A DNA stretch of 64,000 nt from Cryptosporidium bovis (GCA_009768925.2 VHIT02000011.1:372001-436000), one strand, 5' to 3'; shown: positions 27,873 through 38,708, counted from the first letter of the stretch. Program-made: numbers and translations. The notes: generated by a model from the sequence alone, not told the origin.

Positions 27873-30767
27873 TTACATTGAAAATTGGCTGTGGGAATCA
27901 TTATCATTGTTCTTTTTTGTGATAATTTTGATGGTATTTCCAGATGAATCAACCGTTTCGGAAATAATGTAATAGCGTGTAAATGCAGAAGACTTGAGAT
28001 ACGACAAAGTAACATTGTGAGATAACTTCATTTTTTCCGCAACGGCAATGAAGTCATCGAGATCCACCGATACATTTTCTATTTCATCTACAACTGTATT
28101 CATTTCTTCATCTCCCCAATCTCTCAATTTCACCCTTTGTATCTTATCCGAAAATAGCTGAAGAAGTAAATTCTCCAAAATGTCAACAAATCCATTGCTT
28201 AGTGCTTTGAATCTAGAAAAGACCTTTGACAATCTCTGCGCAACGGCATACTTTTGACTTTGGATAAACGACTCTAAAACGATGCCAATTGCTCCGTCAA
28301 CGTCTTTATTTGAAACAATAGAGCTTAGTCTCATTTTTGCCTGTGCCTCCGCAAGGCGTATAATGCTTTCAATATGACGTACCGTCATCGAAATTCCTCC
28401 TGTTTGCTGTGATTCCTGTCTAATTCTGGAATAGAATGTGCTTATTTTTTCTTTGTCAACGTTCCTAATCTGTGGTTTACAGTATCTTCTAGCATATCTA
28501 ATATACTTACATAACAATTTCTGGTCAATAGGGGCGTAATTCTGCTCAAAGCCGTCGCTCATAGACATGTCAAATGAATATTTTTTGTCATCTGTGCTTA
28601 AATTGGTCCCTGCATATATCTCCTGACTATTCATGTGTGACTGAACAACAAAGTTTGCCAGCAGTTCATCTTTGATAGGGTGCACCTCATCCTTTAGTAC
28701 AGCAAGGACATCAAATCTAGATATAATAGGATCTGTTAGATCAACATTATCCTTGAAAGTTAAGCTTGAATCATATTTACCAAAAATTGGGTTTGCAGCA
28801 GCAATAACGCTACATCTAGCACGGAGAGTTGTAACAATCCCAGCTTTTGAAATCGAAATGCTTTGTTGTTCCATTGCCTCATGGATGGAAACTCTGTCTT
28901 TATCACTCATCTTGTCAAATTCGTCAATTAGACAAATACCCTCATCTGCAAGAACCAACGCTCCACCCTCAAGGGTCCATTCCCCAGAAACTGGATCCCT
29001 TCTCACGGAAGCCGTCAAACCAACTGCAGATGCACCCTTACCGGATGTATAAACAGTCCTATCAAAACTCTTTTCAACATACTTTAGAAATTGACTCTTA
29101 GCAAGACCAGGATCGCCAACAATTAAAACATTAATGTCACCTCTAATGTGATGATGCTTTCCTTGTACCTGTTTCCTAACCCCAGAAAACAAAGAACATG
29201 CAATAGCGGTTTTAATGTGATGATGGCCGAAAATAGAGGGAGCAATTGAAGATACAATTTTTTCCTTTATATCTGGGTCTTTCGAGAGTTCCTTTATACT
29301 CTTAAAATCATCATCCGTCAAGTCATCCTTTCTATGGAGATCATTTTTTTTTTCGATGTTGTTGCAAAAAATATGTGTTCCCAATATTGGAAATCCTGAT
29401 TTTATGTTTAATTTACGATCTCTGAATGTCCTGTATATCCCAGTAACTATCACCTCCTCACCAGGGCATGCATAGTCCACAAGATCGCCACTTACAACCA
29501 CCTCCCTTGATCTGGGAACGCGACCAGCAGGAACACTACCTGGTGACTCTTGGATTATTATTTTCTGATAGTTTTCATATATAGTTTTCTCCCTATTTAT
29601 GATAAACGGTCCCTTGCTTTGACAATCTGTACATTTTCCAATATTTTTTGTTATATTGCCATTATCTCCTATTGAACCACCCTCTAAAAGTGGATTATCT
29701 TCATATGGGCCAAGTGTATCGCATCCACACTTTACACATTCCATATATAGAGTTTTAAACCTAGTTAATATATCAGTTCTTCTTGTTATTATACCAGAAA
29801 CTCTAATAAGTTGATTCAACCACTCCACACGCAAATCTCTAAGTTGGTCTATATAGTCAAGTCCTATGAGTCTGATTGTAATTGTTTTCTCTGAATACAG
29901 GTTTTGGAATAGTGAGTTTACTATTTCATATGTACATTGATTAAAACACTCAATAACTGGTGTTGGATACAAATTTAAATAGTTCCACAACTTATAACAA
30001 AAGGTGAAAATGTGCCTTACATCTACAAATAAACTTGTTTTCTCTTCCTGAACCATATCCTCAATTTTTTTCATGTAATAAAGATCTTCAAAAGAGATGT
30101 TATCATCTTCCAAAATTGGTTCACTATTTGAAACTCCCTTGTACATAGTGGATAATTTGAAATCTTGAAGAAATATTTTAAACAAACGGCGAATAATATT
30201 TTCAATATGTTCACTCCACTCTGACTGTTCCGCAAGGGGTAAATCCTGAATCAACTCATTAATTCCTACAACACCGCCACCCATTGAGGCTTCGTCTGCC
30301 ATTTCTCTAAATGCTTTTCTCCTTCTTCTTCTTTTTTCAACCTCATTTTCATCAACCTCATCATTCATAAATGCCGAGATTCCGTACTTACTCATCTCCA
30401 TTTTCTTATCTTTGCCTTTATTCATATTAACTCTGTCTAGCGCTAAGTCTGCTCTTCTTTTTGCCTCAATGTCGTCATCATAGTGTGTATCATCCAACAT
30501 TTCTGGGTCATATTTATCTAGCTCAGGGTTTTTAACGTAGTCATCCATAAAGTTGTCGCCATATAAGTCTTCGCCAAATTCTTCTTCTGAATCATTGATC
30601 TCTTCTTCATAAACTACGTCATCAATTCCCACTTCCTCTGCTTCACTGTATTCACTTGGCTCTCGAGTCAGTAAAATATTTGCTATTTCATTTGTGCTAG
30701 ATTGTTCCCTGTTCTCCGTACCTTGAGATGAGTCATCTTCATCAAGCGTTGAATATCTATCACTCAT
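27873..30767 (-). CDS. MCM2: DNA replication licensing factor MCM2
   Basis: A 964-residue AAA+ helicase subunit. MCM2 is one of six subunits of the MCM2-7 ring that unwinds DNA at replication forks. The acidic N-terminus (about 1-105) is typical of MCM2 and is its histone-binding and DDK-target region. The zinc-binding site uses CxxCxC at 344-349 and CxxC at 379-382. The AAA+ core has Walker A GDPGLAKS (551-558), Walker B ICLIDEFD (611-618) and the arginine finger SRFD (683-686). The MCM2-type residues VTGIYRT and the overall length support MCM2 over other paralogues. The C-terminal winged helix follows. The ATG at 30767 is the first in frame. The gene is divergent from PGS1 across about 300 bp. 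The other MCM gene here, MCM4, is at 53.8-56.5 kb. Confidence 0.97.
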   Translation of the reverse strand: MSDRYSTLDEDDSSQGTENREQSSTNEIANILLTREPSEYSEAEEVGIDDVVYEEEINDSEEEFGEDLYGDNFMDDYVKNPELDKYDPEMLDDTHYDDDIEAKRRADLALDRVNMNKGKDKKMEMSKYGISAFMNDEVDENEVEKRRRRRKAFREMADEASMGGGVVGINELIQDLPLAEQSEWSEHIENIIRRLFKIFLQDFKLSTMYKGVSNSEPILEDDNISFEDLYYMKKIEDMVQEEKTSLFVDVRHIFTFCYKLWNYLNLYPTPVIECFNQCTYEIVNSLFQNLYSEKTITIRLIGLDYIDQLRDLRVEWLNQLIRVSGIITRRTDILTRFKTLYMECVKCGCDTLGPYEDNPLLEGGSIGDNGNITKNIGKCTDCQSKGPFIINREKTIYENYQKIIIQESPGSVPAGRVPRSREVVVSGDLVDYACPGEEVIVTGIYRTFRDRKLNIKSGFPILGTHIFCNNIEKKNDLHRKDDLTDDDFKSIKELSKDPDIKEKIVSSIAPSIFGHHHIKTAIACSLFSGVRKQVQGKHHHIRGDINVLIVGDPGLAKSQFLKYVEKSFDRTVYTSGKGASAVGLTASVRRDPVSGEWTLEGGALVLADEGICLIDEFDKMSDKDRVSIHEAMEQQSISISKAGIVTTLRARCSVIAAANPIFGKYDSSLTFKDNVDLTDPIISRFDVLAVLKDEVHPIKDELLANFVVQSHMNSQEIYAGTNLSTDDKKYSFDMSMSDGFEQNYAPIDQKLLCKYIRYARRYCKPQIRNVDKEKISTFYSRIRQESQQTGGISMTVRHIESIIRLAEAQAKMRLSSIVSNKDVDGAIGIVLESFIQSQKYAVAQRLSKVFSRFKALSNGFVDILENLLLQLFSDKIQRVKLRDWGDEEMNTVVDEIENVSVDLDDFIAVAEKMKLSHNVTLSYLKSSAFTRYYIISETVDSSGNTIKIITKKNNDNDSHSQFSM

Positions 30768-31063
30768 TCTGAATAAAAAATTCCGTTAACAAAAAGTTAT
30801 TTTTTATCCTATATTGTTCTTAAACCTAAATAACATCAAATTTATTCGTCTGCATGTTACCGCTGTAATGTGGGGAGCCTTACTCACTAAAGTTTATTCT
30901 CCCTAAAGACAATTCCATTTTCCTTTTTTCCCTCAATTTTATCTAGTCTTATGATTATTTAGTCGTGTATTTCGAAAACATATATATTCTACAATAAAAC
31001 TATGTTTTAATGGTGTTCTCGCTAATATTTAGGCCTTTTTGAGGAGCTGCAAGCAAACCAATA

Positions 31064-32529
31064 ATGAGTAAGGGGCAAGTCGCTGGGAGGCTTTTTAGAA
31101 TAAACCCTGAGAACATCGAGGTTCTAGATTCCCCCTCCTCTTTCAAGAATGAACTATTTTCAATCGTTAAAAATGCAAAGAAAAGGGTCTGCATCTCTTC
31201 CCTATATGTAGATCAGATGGATGAGGTAGGTTATTAAGTAAAATGGCCCTAGAAATAGATATTGACTACCCTTAGTTCAATGATATATTGAAAAATATAC
31301 TAGAAAAAGATATCTTGAGTGGGAACAACGACTTGAAAATAAAGTTTGTTCTCGACCTAAATAGGGCTATCAGAAGTAGAATACAATTTGAACAATTAGC
31401 CGAAAACATTGGGAGATATCCCAAATCATTCTCTTTGTCACTATTTAGAATCCCAGGTACATTAGATATATATAAATATAGAATTCTTCCTGGATTATTG
31501 AATACAATGATGGGTAGATATTTGAATATTCCGCTAATAAATGAGATAATTGGTGTGTACCATATTAAACTTTATATTGCAGATGACAACATCATCATTT
31601 CTGGTGCCAATCTAAACACAGAATATCTAAGTGATAGACAGGATAGGTACATTATAATAAGAGGTGTGAAACACATTTGCGATTACTTTGAGGAGGTTAT
31701 AGATTTAATTGGCAGTTACTCGTATAAGGTCTTGCCAAATAAAGAAATATCCCGACCTTGTAAAAAGAACATTTATCAACTGAAAGATGAATTACTAACA
31801 TTAAGTGGATGTCCAGATGTAATCGAACAGTTGGGTTCTGAAATCAGGCGCAAGATAAATGGAGATGGAAACTACAAAGATTGCGTCCTTATGCTATTTT
31901 TTCAGTTATCAAAGATAAAAATTGAGAGCGAGGAGTCAGTATTGCAAAAATTATTGTCAATCCCGGATCCTGAGAGTACGAGTATAACTATAGTTTCACC
32001 ATACCTCAATTTACCTGATTATTTTAACAAGTTTCTGAAAGGAGTTAATTCACTAAGCATCATTTCTGGAGTCCCACTAAATCCGGGAAAAGGAATTCTC
32101 CAAGGGATTAGATCATTGCTCCTTCCAATAATATACGATGATATAAATCAGCTATTCATACACAAACTGGCAAAGGAAGAAAATTGTCATATTGACTACA
32201 ATGAATACAATAGACAAAATTGGTCCCTACATTTTAAGGGGATTTATATTTATAGAAAAATCAAGAAACTTCTCGGCAATGCAGATGGTGTGAAAAATAC
32301 TCTGCTCGCCACAACTCTAGGAAGTTCAAATTACAATGAAAGGAGTAAAAATAGAGACTTTGAATGTTCCTTTGTATTAATTCCTCCTGAAAATCACCCG
32401 CTTGAGGACTGTTTAAATAATGAGTTGGGCAATCTAAGAAAACACACTATAAAACATATAGCGCCTATTATCACTTTGAGACGTTTTTTATGTATAAAAC
32501 TAATAAAGTATCTTAAAAAATATTTATGA
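31064..32529 (+). CDS. PGS1: Phosphatidylglycerophosphate synthase, two exons
   Basis: A 471-residue phospholipase D-superfamily enzyme in two exons, 31064-31225 and 31276-32529, joined across a 50 bp intron (GTAGGT ... CCTTAG). The first exon gives the N-terminal 54 residues, including VCISSLYVDQMDE, the usual start of the PGS1 core. HKD motif 1 is H150-x-K152-x4-D157 (YHIKLYIAD) followed by GANLNTEYLSDRQDR. Motif 2 is HFKGIYIY (H373, K375), in which Tyr replaces Asp, as is normal for eukaryotic PGS1. The enzyme turns CDP-diacylglycerol and glycerol-3-phosphate into phosphatidylglycerophosphate, the first step toward cardiolipin, usually in mitochondria. In this organism the likely site is the mitosome, although no clear presequence is visible. 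Without exon 1 the frame would begin at a TTG codon. Confidence 0.92.
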
Positions 32530-32632
32530 TAAAAGTAGCTTTATTTCATGTTAAAAAGGAGAATTATTTTTGTACCGATACATTCTTGGTAAAAAGCCGT
32601 TCGATTTCATTCATTTCTTTAAGCTGTACTTG

Positions 32633-34117
32633 ATGTTTTACTTTTCGTCTTTTGATTGGACGGCAATCGGCTTTTGTTTTGTGTCAATTGTTGTCTCCAG
32701 CCTATTTACGGCCACTTTTTTTCTATGGAACTCTGGTGGAGAGACGTGCGCCAAAACTAATATATTTAAAACAACTAACAATCCTTCTTTATCGGAAGAA
32801 AATGTAGTTCGTTATTCGAGACAAATTGCGCTTAAAGAAGTTGGAATTTCCGGTCAAGTGAAATTAAAAGAGTCCAAAGTTCTTGTTATCGGTGCTGGTG
32901 GCCTAGGAAGTCCAATCATAATTTATCTAACTGGGGCAGGTATTGGTGTCATTGGAATCGTTGATAATGATACTGTTTCAACAAGCAACTTGCACCGCCA
33001 AGTTATTCATTCAACTTTCAAGAATGATATGAACAAGGCGCTGAGTGCGAGAGAAACATGCAATTCATTAAATCCAAACACAAGAATAATTGTATATCAA
33101 GAACCATTGTCCATTGAACTCGCAAAGGAGATATTCCCACACTATGATGTAATTGTAGATGCAACAGATAACTGCAGAAGTAGATATCTCATTAATGACG
33201 CCGCAGTTTATTATAACAAACCACTTGTTTCTGGTGCAGTTTTGAAGTGGCAAGGTCATGTCACTGTCTACAATTACTTGAATGGACCATGTTATCGTTG
33301 TATTGCTCCACGTCAAGATAATGGCAAGATTGACGGCACCCCTGGGGGTGCAGAGACATTTGGAGTATTAGGAATGGTTGTTGGAGTAATTGGGTGTATG
33401 CAAGCAACAGAAGTTGTAAAAATTATACTTAATGGTTCTAATAATAGTTCTAATAAAATCTCTGGAGGCGAGCTACCGGTTCTTTCCGGAAAAATGTTGT
33501 TTTATAGCTCATTAAATAAGGATAATATGGTACGTCTTGTTAATTTAAGAAAGAAAAATAGAGATTGTAAGACGTGTGGAGAGAATTCTGTTCCATTTTT
33601 CTCTTTCTGTGGAGATTACTATAAAGTTTACAAAGGGATGGAAATGGTTAGGAACTCATTCTTTCAGTTCAAAGACGACAAAGTATTGACCTTGAAAAAT
33701 ATTAAAGAGGTTCTGGACAATGCAAAAAAAATGAAGCAAAAAGTAGATATATTTGATGTTAGACCTGTAAACCTATATGAAGTCTCACACATTACAGGCT
33801 CCAAAAATATCACAGAAGACAATTTATTGGAAAACCTTGCCTGTTTTGGCATTCACGTTAATTCTAACACTGGTGAAATTAACTCGTGGCAAAGCGAAAA
33901 CAATGAAAATATAAAAAAATACTTAATTGAAACCTTTGACATTAGTGAAGATAAAATTATGATTGTTCTTTGCTTCAACGGAGTGAGATCGTTCTTTGTA
34001 TTTAGCGTTCTACAACAGTGTTTTGAAAAGTTGGATATGAAGTTGTCAAGCTATTATTTAAATGGCGGAATATCTTCTATAAGAAATGAGTTTTTAACAA
34101 ATTTCCCAAAGTTCTAA
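32633..34117 (+). CDS. UBA4/MOCS3-like adenylyltransferase and sulfurtransferase with N-terminal membrane anchor
   Basis: A 494-residue protein with an E1-like ThiF/MoeB domain (about 55-290) and a C-terminal rhodanese domain (about 355-490), the architecture of UBA4/MOCS3, which activates URM1 for tRNA thiolation. Seen: nucleotide loop GAGGLGS (87-93), zinc cysteines CYRC (220-223) and CKTC (312-315), and rhodanese active-site Cys447 in LCFNGVRS. Two oddities: residues 9-31 form a hydrophobic membrane helix not normally present in MOCS3, and the usual active-site Cys four residues before GVLG is replaced by Ala (GGAETFGVLG). The frame opens upstream only to a TTG at 32570, so the ATG at 32633 is used. 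URM1-type activation is inferred, because the loss of the E1 Cys could mean MoeB/ThiF-like chemistry. Confidence 0.85.
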   Translation: MFYFSSFDWTAIGFCFVSIVVSSLFTATFFLWNSGGETCAKTNIFKTTNNPSLSEENVVRYSRQIALKEVGISGQVKLKESKVLVIGAGGLGSPIIIYLTGAGIGVIGIVDNDTVSTSNLHRQVIHSTFKNDMNKALSARETCNSLNPNTRIIVYQEPLSIELAKEIFPHYDVIVDATDNCRSRYLINDAAVYYNKPLVSGAVLKWQGHVTVYNYLNGPCYRCIAPRQDNGKIDGTPGGAETFGVLGMVVGVIGCMQATEVVKIILNGSNNSSNKISGGELPVLSGKMLFYSSLNKDNMVRLVNLRKKNRDCKTCGENSVPFFSFCGDYYKVYKGMEMVRNSFFQFKDDKVLTLKNIKEVLDNAKKMKQKVDIFDVRPVNLYEVSHITGSKNITEDNLLENLACFGIHVNSNTGEINSWQSENNENIKKYLIETFDISEDKIMIVLCFNGVRSFFVFSVLQQCFEKLDMKLSSYYLNGGISSIRNEFLTNFPKF

Positions 34118-34149
34118 ACACCGTTTTCTCAATAAAGTTCGAGTGAATT

Positions 34150-36225
34150 CTAAAATAGGATCTCATCCTGTCCGTATTTTGGTCTTGGGAGGCTATTAAA
34201 TGATCTAATAGTGTGTTCATTTAGATCAGGCAGATTATTTTTAAAGCAATAATTCAAATGCGTAAATAGAATAATATACGAATAGAATGAATCTAAGTCA
34301 CTAAACTTGATATAATTTTTACTTCTTGCTATTATTTTCATATTGACTAGATATTGTGAGAATCTTTTCAATAGATCTATATATATTAGTATTAAGTTTT
34401 TTATATTTTCTTTTTTCCTAATATTAATTTGATGTATTGTATCTTCTAGTAATTGAACCAAATTTATTGAGTTGTTGTAATGGATCGAAGGCTCAAATTT
34501 TCTGAGGGAGAACCCAAGAATACTGCCAAAATCAAGGATAATTTCTGAGGTGGATTTCAATCCTGAGGTAATTACCTGGATAGGTATCGAACCAAATAGA
34601 AATATATAGTTATTAAAAAGGTCAACTTGAAACAAATGTTCTGTTTTTGTTAGTTTTAGAAAATACCTCTCATAGTGACCAAACAATATTGTATGACTAA
34701 TAAATTTCTTAAACATGAAATCATCACACAAAACAACCGATGCTAATTGATAAAAAATTGATTTTGCAGTTTCAACAGATTCAAAATTAATATTTGCAAC
34801 ACATTTTATTGCTATCACAAACTTATTTAAATATATCATAAATTCCGTGTTAAGTGAGCCAGGCAAAATGCTTCTTTCCAGCTTTGATTCAAATAAGTCT
34901 TTACTCTCAATATACTCATTAATATCTTCAAAAAGCAAAGATAATACATCCATAATTATTTTACGCTCTTCATTTGATAATTCTATTGAGTATTGAATTA
35001 CTTCGGATAAAAAGCAGCATGCAAGTAATGTGCCTTGAATTTTACAAGAATAATCGTCTTTTTTTGATATTAGTTTTATTATGTAATTGTTCCACATAAA
35101 TACTCTCACTTCTTCCAAAGAGTAAAAATGAAATTTTTTATTTTTCGTTTCATTTGTATTTTTATCAACAAATATAGACTTCCACTTATAATAAATCAAA
35201 TACGCAATAGAATAATCATTAAATGAATTTTCGAGTGACTGTCTTAAAGCATCCTCGAATATATCTAAGTGATTAATATGAAATAGCAGTGTAAATATTA
35301 TTTGGCATTTAATGTCTTTTGAGGGTAAATATCTACTCTTTAATATTTGGGCAATGAAGTCTTCTTCAATTCCTAGCTTACGGTATTCGTCCCAAAGCTT
35401 TAATAGATAGTCACAGACATCAGATTTTAATTCGTTCCCAATTGAACTGTCGTCATTTTTATAGGACATTATGTTCAACATTGCAGATGTTCTGTCTTGT
35501 ATGCTCTTAAGTGTTTCTATTTCCGATCCAATATTTGGCATATTACTTCCAAACTTCTCAGTATCTTTTTCTTTAGATGATAACAATTTGCAGCCACTAA
35601 ACAGTGAATTATACAAATATTGAATAGTTTTGTATTTCAATGCCAGGCTTAATTCCTGAAAAAGGTTCATTTCAACCCTAAATAGCTTATTAATTAACAA
35701 AGAACTCGACTTAATTCCTTTAAAAAAAAAAATCGGGATATAGATATGATATAAGTTATCTAACAGTTTTTCAATACTAAGTGTTGAATAATCGTCTTCA
35801 ATTAACATTTCTATATCCTGATTTACAATTGTCAGGTCAATTCTTTTCAAAACTCCATTCACCACTAACCAATACTTTTTTAATAGAAAAATGATATGAG
35901 GTCTCAATGTAGCGTCAACCAACACAACAGAGTTTGAGTATTCATTGTAAACATATAATTTCCTTGTATAATGAGATAAAATGCCGAATAAATCTCTGTG
36001 TTCATGAACTTCATATAAACAGTCACATATCTTTTCAGAAACTGTATCAATTAAATTACTCAAAGTTTCAGAACAACATCCCTCCGAGGAACCAAATTCA
36101 TAATTTTCCAGCTCTGAGTCAGCTTCTGACTCTATTTTCATAAATAATAAACAATTTTCATGAAAATTCATTTTAGTAAAAGAATCCCGCAATTTATATA
36201 TACCAAGCATGATGTAAAAAGTCAT
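34150..36225 (-). CDS. Hypothetical helical protein
   Basis: A protein of 691 residues that I cannot assign. It looks wholly alpha-helical, Leu/Ile/Tyr-rich, with an acidic linker near residues 30-50, and lacks clear membrane spans apart from a hydrophobic start. Such profiles occur in vesicle-tethering and nuclear-pore subunits, but no motif supports a choice. The open frame continues to 36285 through a GTG codon; the first ATG is at 36225 and is used here. That leaves 46 bp between this start and the stop of the co-directional syntaxin gene, unusually tight, so part of the promoter may lie in the syntaxin 3' end. It converges with the UBA4-like gene, with 32 bp between stops. Confidence 0.78.
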   Translation of the reverse strand: MTFYIMLGIYKLRDSFTKMNFHENCLLFMKIESEADSELENYEFGSSEGCCSETLSNLIDTVSEKICDCLYEVHEHRDLFGILSHYTRKLYVYNEYSNSVVLVDATLRPHIIFLLKKYWLVVNGVLKRIDLTIVNQDIEMLIEDDYSTLSIEKLLDNLYHIYIPIFFFKGIKSSSLLINKLFRVEMNLFQELSLALKYKTIQYLYNSLFSGCKLLSSKEKDTEKFGSNMPNIGSEIETLKSIQDRTSAMLNIMSYKNDDSSIGNELKSDVCDYLLKLWDEYRKLGIEEDFIAQILKSRYLPSKDIKCQIIFTLLFHINHLDIFEDALRQSLENSFNDYSIAYLIYYKWKSIFVDKNTNETKNKKFHFYSLEEVRVFMWNNYIIKLISKKDDYSCKIQGTLLACCFLSEVIQYSIELSNEERKIIMDVLSLLFEDINEYIESKDLFESKLERSILPGSLNTEFMIYLNKFVIAIKCVANINFESVETAKSIFYQLASVVLCDDFMFKKFISHTILFGHYERYFLKLTKTEHLFQVDLFNNYIFLFGSIPIQVITSGLKSTSEIILDFGSILGFSLRKFEPSIHYNNSINLVQLLEDTIHQINIRKKENIKNLILIYIDLLKRFSQYLVNMKIIARSKNYIKFSDLDSFYSYIILFTHLNYCFKNNLPDLNEHTIRSFNSLPRPKYGQDEILF

Positions 36226-36271
36226 CAGTATTGGGTGCGTATTACGAATAAACCATAAATATTTTAAGCCC

Positions 36272-37246
36272 TCATCTAGAGCCACTATTTATTGCAATTC
36301 CAAGTATAGTGGGCAGTACCACAACCAATATCAAAATAAACAAACACAACACGATCCAAACCATTTTTTGTTGCGCCTTCCTTTGATATTTTCTCGCTGA
36401 GATAAGTTCAATATCTGCTTTTTCTGTATAGTCTTTTGCACTAGATACAGAGAATTCGATATGATCCAACATTTCACCCTGAACATTTATTAGTGATGCA
36501 AGTTCAATGAATAGTTGTTGCAGCTCTTCTACACTTCTTTCCAATCTCCTAATATCTCTATATCTGTCCTGCAGATCCTGTATTGCGTTTCCAAGAGTTT
36601 CATGTGACCCACATAATTTCATCTTTATTAATTGAGTTGTATCAATGTTATCGTCCTCAATGGCTACTGAATCAATTGCCTTTTGAGAAGCTTCTGGATA
36701 AACTATTTTAATTTGCCTCAAAATTTTATTCCTAATATCAAGCTTATATTCGGATTGCACATTCTGAAATTCTGAAATGGTCTCTCTAAACCTTCTTGAA
36801 ATAGCTTGCAGGAGATTCTCACGAATCATTATCTCTGCTGCTTCATTTTTGTTGGCTTTTTTTTTGAAATCATCGTTTTGAGTCCTTAAATATTCGATAT
36901 TTTCCTTGAGTTCGATGGTTTTGCTATGTGTTTCGTCCAATATTTTCGAGAGATTTTCTGACAATTCCTCGTCCTTCTTAGAATTAGTTGTTATTAATGC
37001 ATTTTGTTTATTAGCTCTAATCTCTTCGATCATACTATTAATATAGCTGAGGGAAGCTCCAATAGATCTAATTTCGCTATAATAGCTGGACATATTCTCT
37101 CCATGCTTCGCATTGTTTTGGTGTTCAAATAAACTTGAACTCTTCTCATTTGAATTCAAAACATTTTCGATTTCGGCCAGTGTGTTCGCAAATTCAGGAT
37201 GTTTTTTGGATGCATAATCCCTAATTTCATGAATCAGGTCAATCAT
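36272..37246 (-). CDS. Syntaxin, Qa-SNARE of the plasma-membrane type
   Basis: A 324-residue tail-anchored SNARE. The N-terminal half contains long helices consistent with a Habc bundle. The SNARE helix spans about residues 223-288 and includes ERSVEELQQLFIELASLINV with the zero-layer glutamine in QGEMLDHIE, as in Qa-SNAREs of the syntaxin 1/SSO group. A C-terminal membrane helix at about 296-318 (VLCLFILILVVVLPTILGI) is followed by a very short luminal tail. It should drive fusion of secretory vesicles with their target membrane. In apicomplexans such fusion delivers micronemes, dense granules and surface proteins. The ATG at 37246 is the first in frame. Confidence 0.92.
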   Translation of the reverse strand: MIDLIHEIRDYASKKHPEFANTLAEIENVLNSNEKSSSLFEHQNNAKHGENMSSYYSEIRSIGASLSYINSMIEEIRANKQNALITTNSKKDEELSENLSKILDETHSKTIELKENIEYLRTQNDDFKKKANKNEAAEIMIRENLLQAISRRFRETISEFQNVQSEYKLDIRNKILRQIKIVYPEASQKAIDSVAIEDDNIDTTQLIKMKLCGSHETLGNAIQDLQDRYRDIRRLERSVEELQQLFIELASLINVQGEMLDHIEFSVSSAKDYTEKADIELISARKYQRKAQQKMVWIVLCLFILILVVVLPTILGIAINSGSR

Positions 37247-38708
37247 ATATTCCGTATACTATACACACATATGAGAAATACTTGGTTTTAAGTTATCTTA
37301 TTCTTAAAGGACCTTCTCTCAAGATAAAACAGCGCCAAGAACCATTACATATTTTCTTTTTGCAAATTTATAGAACAAATACATATTTAATACTAACTAT
37401 ATATTTTTACTGAATATTGCGTTCTCTAATGCTATATTTGTTAGCAAATTCTTAATATTCTGCTTAGAAACACATGATATTCCATGTACACTATTGCAAG
37501 TCTTTCTGATAAAAGGTTTCCATACAGCCTACTTGCATGAAAATACAAAAAAGGTGTTGATAACATTTACTTGAACTATAATTGATGGCTTTCGCACTAT
37601 ATCAAAAAAAATAATTTTTTCCCAAATTTCCAATGAACTCAAAGTAGGAGTTCAATTTAATGGAGTTAGCAAGCAACTAAAAAACTATGCGAATAAAAAC
37701 TGTCTAAATCATATCGCTCTTAACAATAGTTGTTTTTTTTGCCTATTCTTTGTGGTTTTCGTATTTAGTTTTGGCATTATTATACGTACTTGTAACTTTG
37801 AATTCACAACTTAATCCGTAAATTGAAGTGGGTATTAATATATGGTTGATGCTATCATTTTTTGAACCCACAAGTGAGATATTATGTTAAACTCCTTATA
37901 AATAAATCTCGTCATACACTATGGATTTTTGCCCCTATTTAATTTTGAATTCCTCACCTGTTAGATAGTGAAGATCTCTCATTAGGTTTTTAAGTACTAG
38001 ATCCAATTAAAAATAGATTTTTTGCAGTAAAGCAAGATTTTGATTTCTCTCAAGGTGCGAGTTTCATAGAAACTCTTAATTCTTGACCTATCCCATTAAT
38101 TTGAATTTACAAAGAACCCGTGGTTGGGCCCCCAGTATATTCATTCTAAAATCAAGGTCATGATCGAAGCAGCAGCTCAGAATCAAGACAATTCCGAGGC
38201 CACATTTATGCATACAGGTTAGGTAAAATGCATGTAAACAAAAACTCTGAAGAAACATACATGAAATTTGTCTTAAAAAAGGCGTCTTAGGTAAGGATCA
38301 CAGTAAATCTAAAAAAATAATAAAGATTAAATGTAAATATATTCAGAAATTACCCATCATACGATATAAATACGCAAATAACCAAAAAGCAATGTATCAA
38401 GCATTGCCTCGTAAAATAAAAAATAAACACGTGAAGATTTATATGGTTTTGAAACCCCTTGTCTTGAAATATAATGGCGCTTTCGCAATTTGCTATATAA
38501 GCAGTTTATTGTTATTCCAATTTAATCACTGGAGTGGAGCGAAAATGAATGTAATGTGGTAATAGGACACCGCCAATTAAAGAATAATAAAAATAGCTTA
38601 TTTAATAAATAACGAGTCTATTATAAGCGCCTTTAATTTAGGCATAACAGTTAAGTATAAAGCTAGGTACTGAATATAGTGAATCAGTTTAACTATTTAT
38701 GAAGAGTA
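37247..38708. other. Long gene-free spacer, syntaxin / zinc-finger divergent promoter
   Basis: About 1.46 kb between divergent genes, AT-rich throughout. It holds GCGCCAA at 37332-37338 near the syntaxin start, TGGCGC at 38475-38480 and GCGCC at 38627-38631 toward the zinc-finger gene. An inverted repeat TGCAAGT/ACTTGCA lies at 37495-37501 and 37531-37537. A short frame at 38160-38222 starts with ATG and ends before a GTTAGG, but no partner exon was found. No RNA gene recognised. The size is unusual for this compact sequence and fits a regulated promoter or an unannotated transcript. Confidence 0.5.
37332..37338. promoter_or_regulatory. E2F-like motif GCGCCAA
   Basis: GCGCCAA (TTGGCGC on the minus strand) lies 86 bp upstream of the syntaxin start codon. 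One of several such motifs close to start codons here. Confidence 0.35.

Noticed and set aside
38160-38222. Short ATG-initiated frame as a first exon of the zinc-finger gene
   Set aside because: The intron would be about 490 bp, ten times the size seen in this window, and the zinc-finger gene has its own good start.
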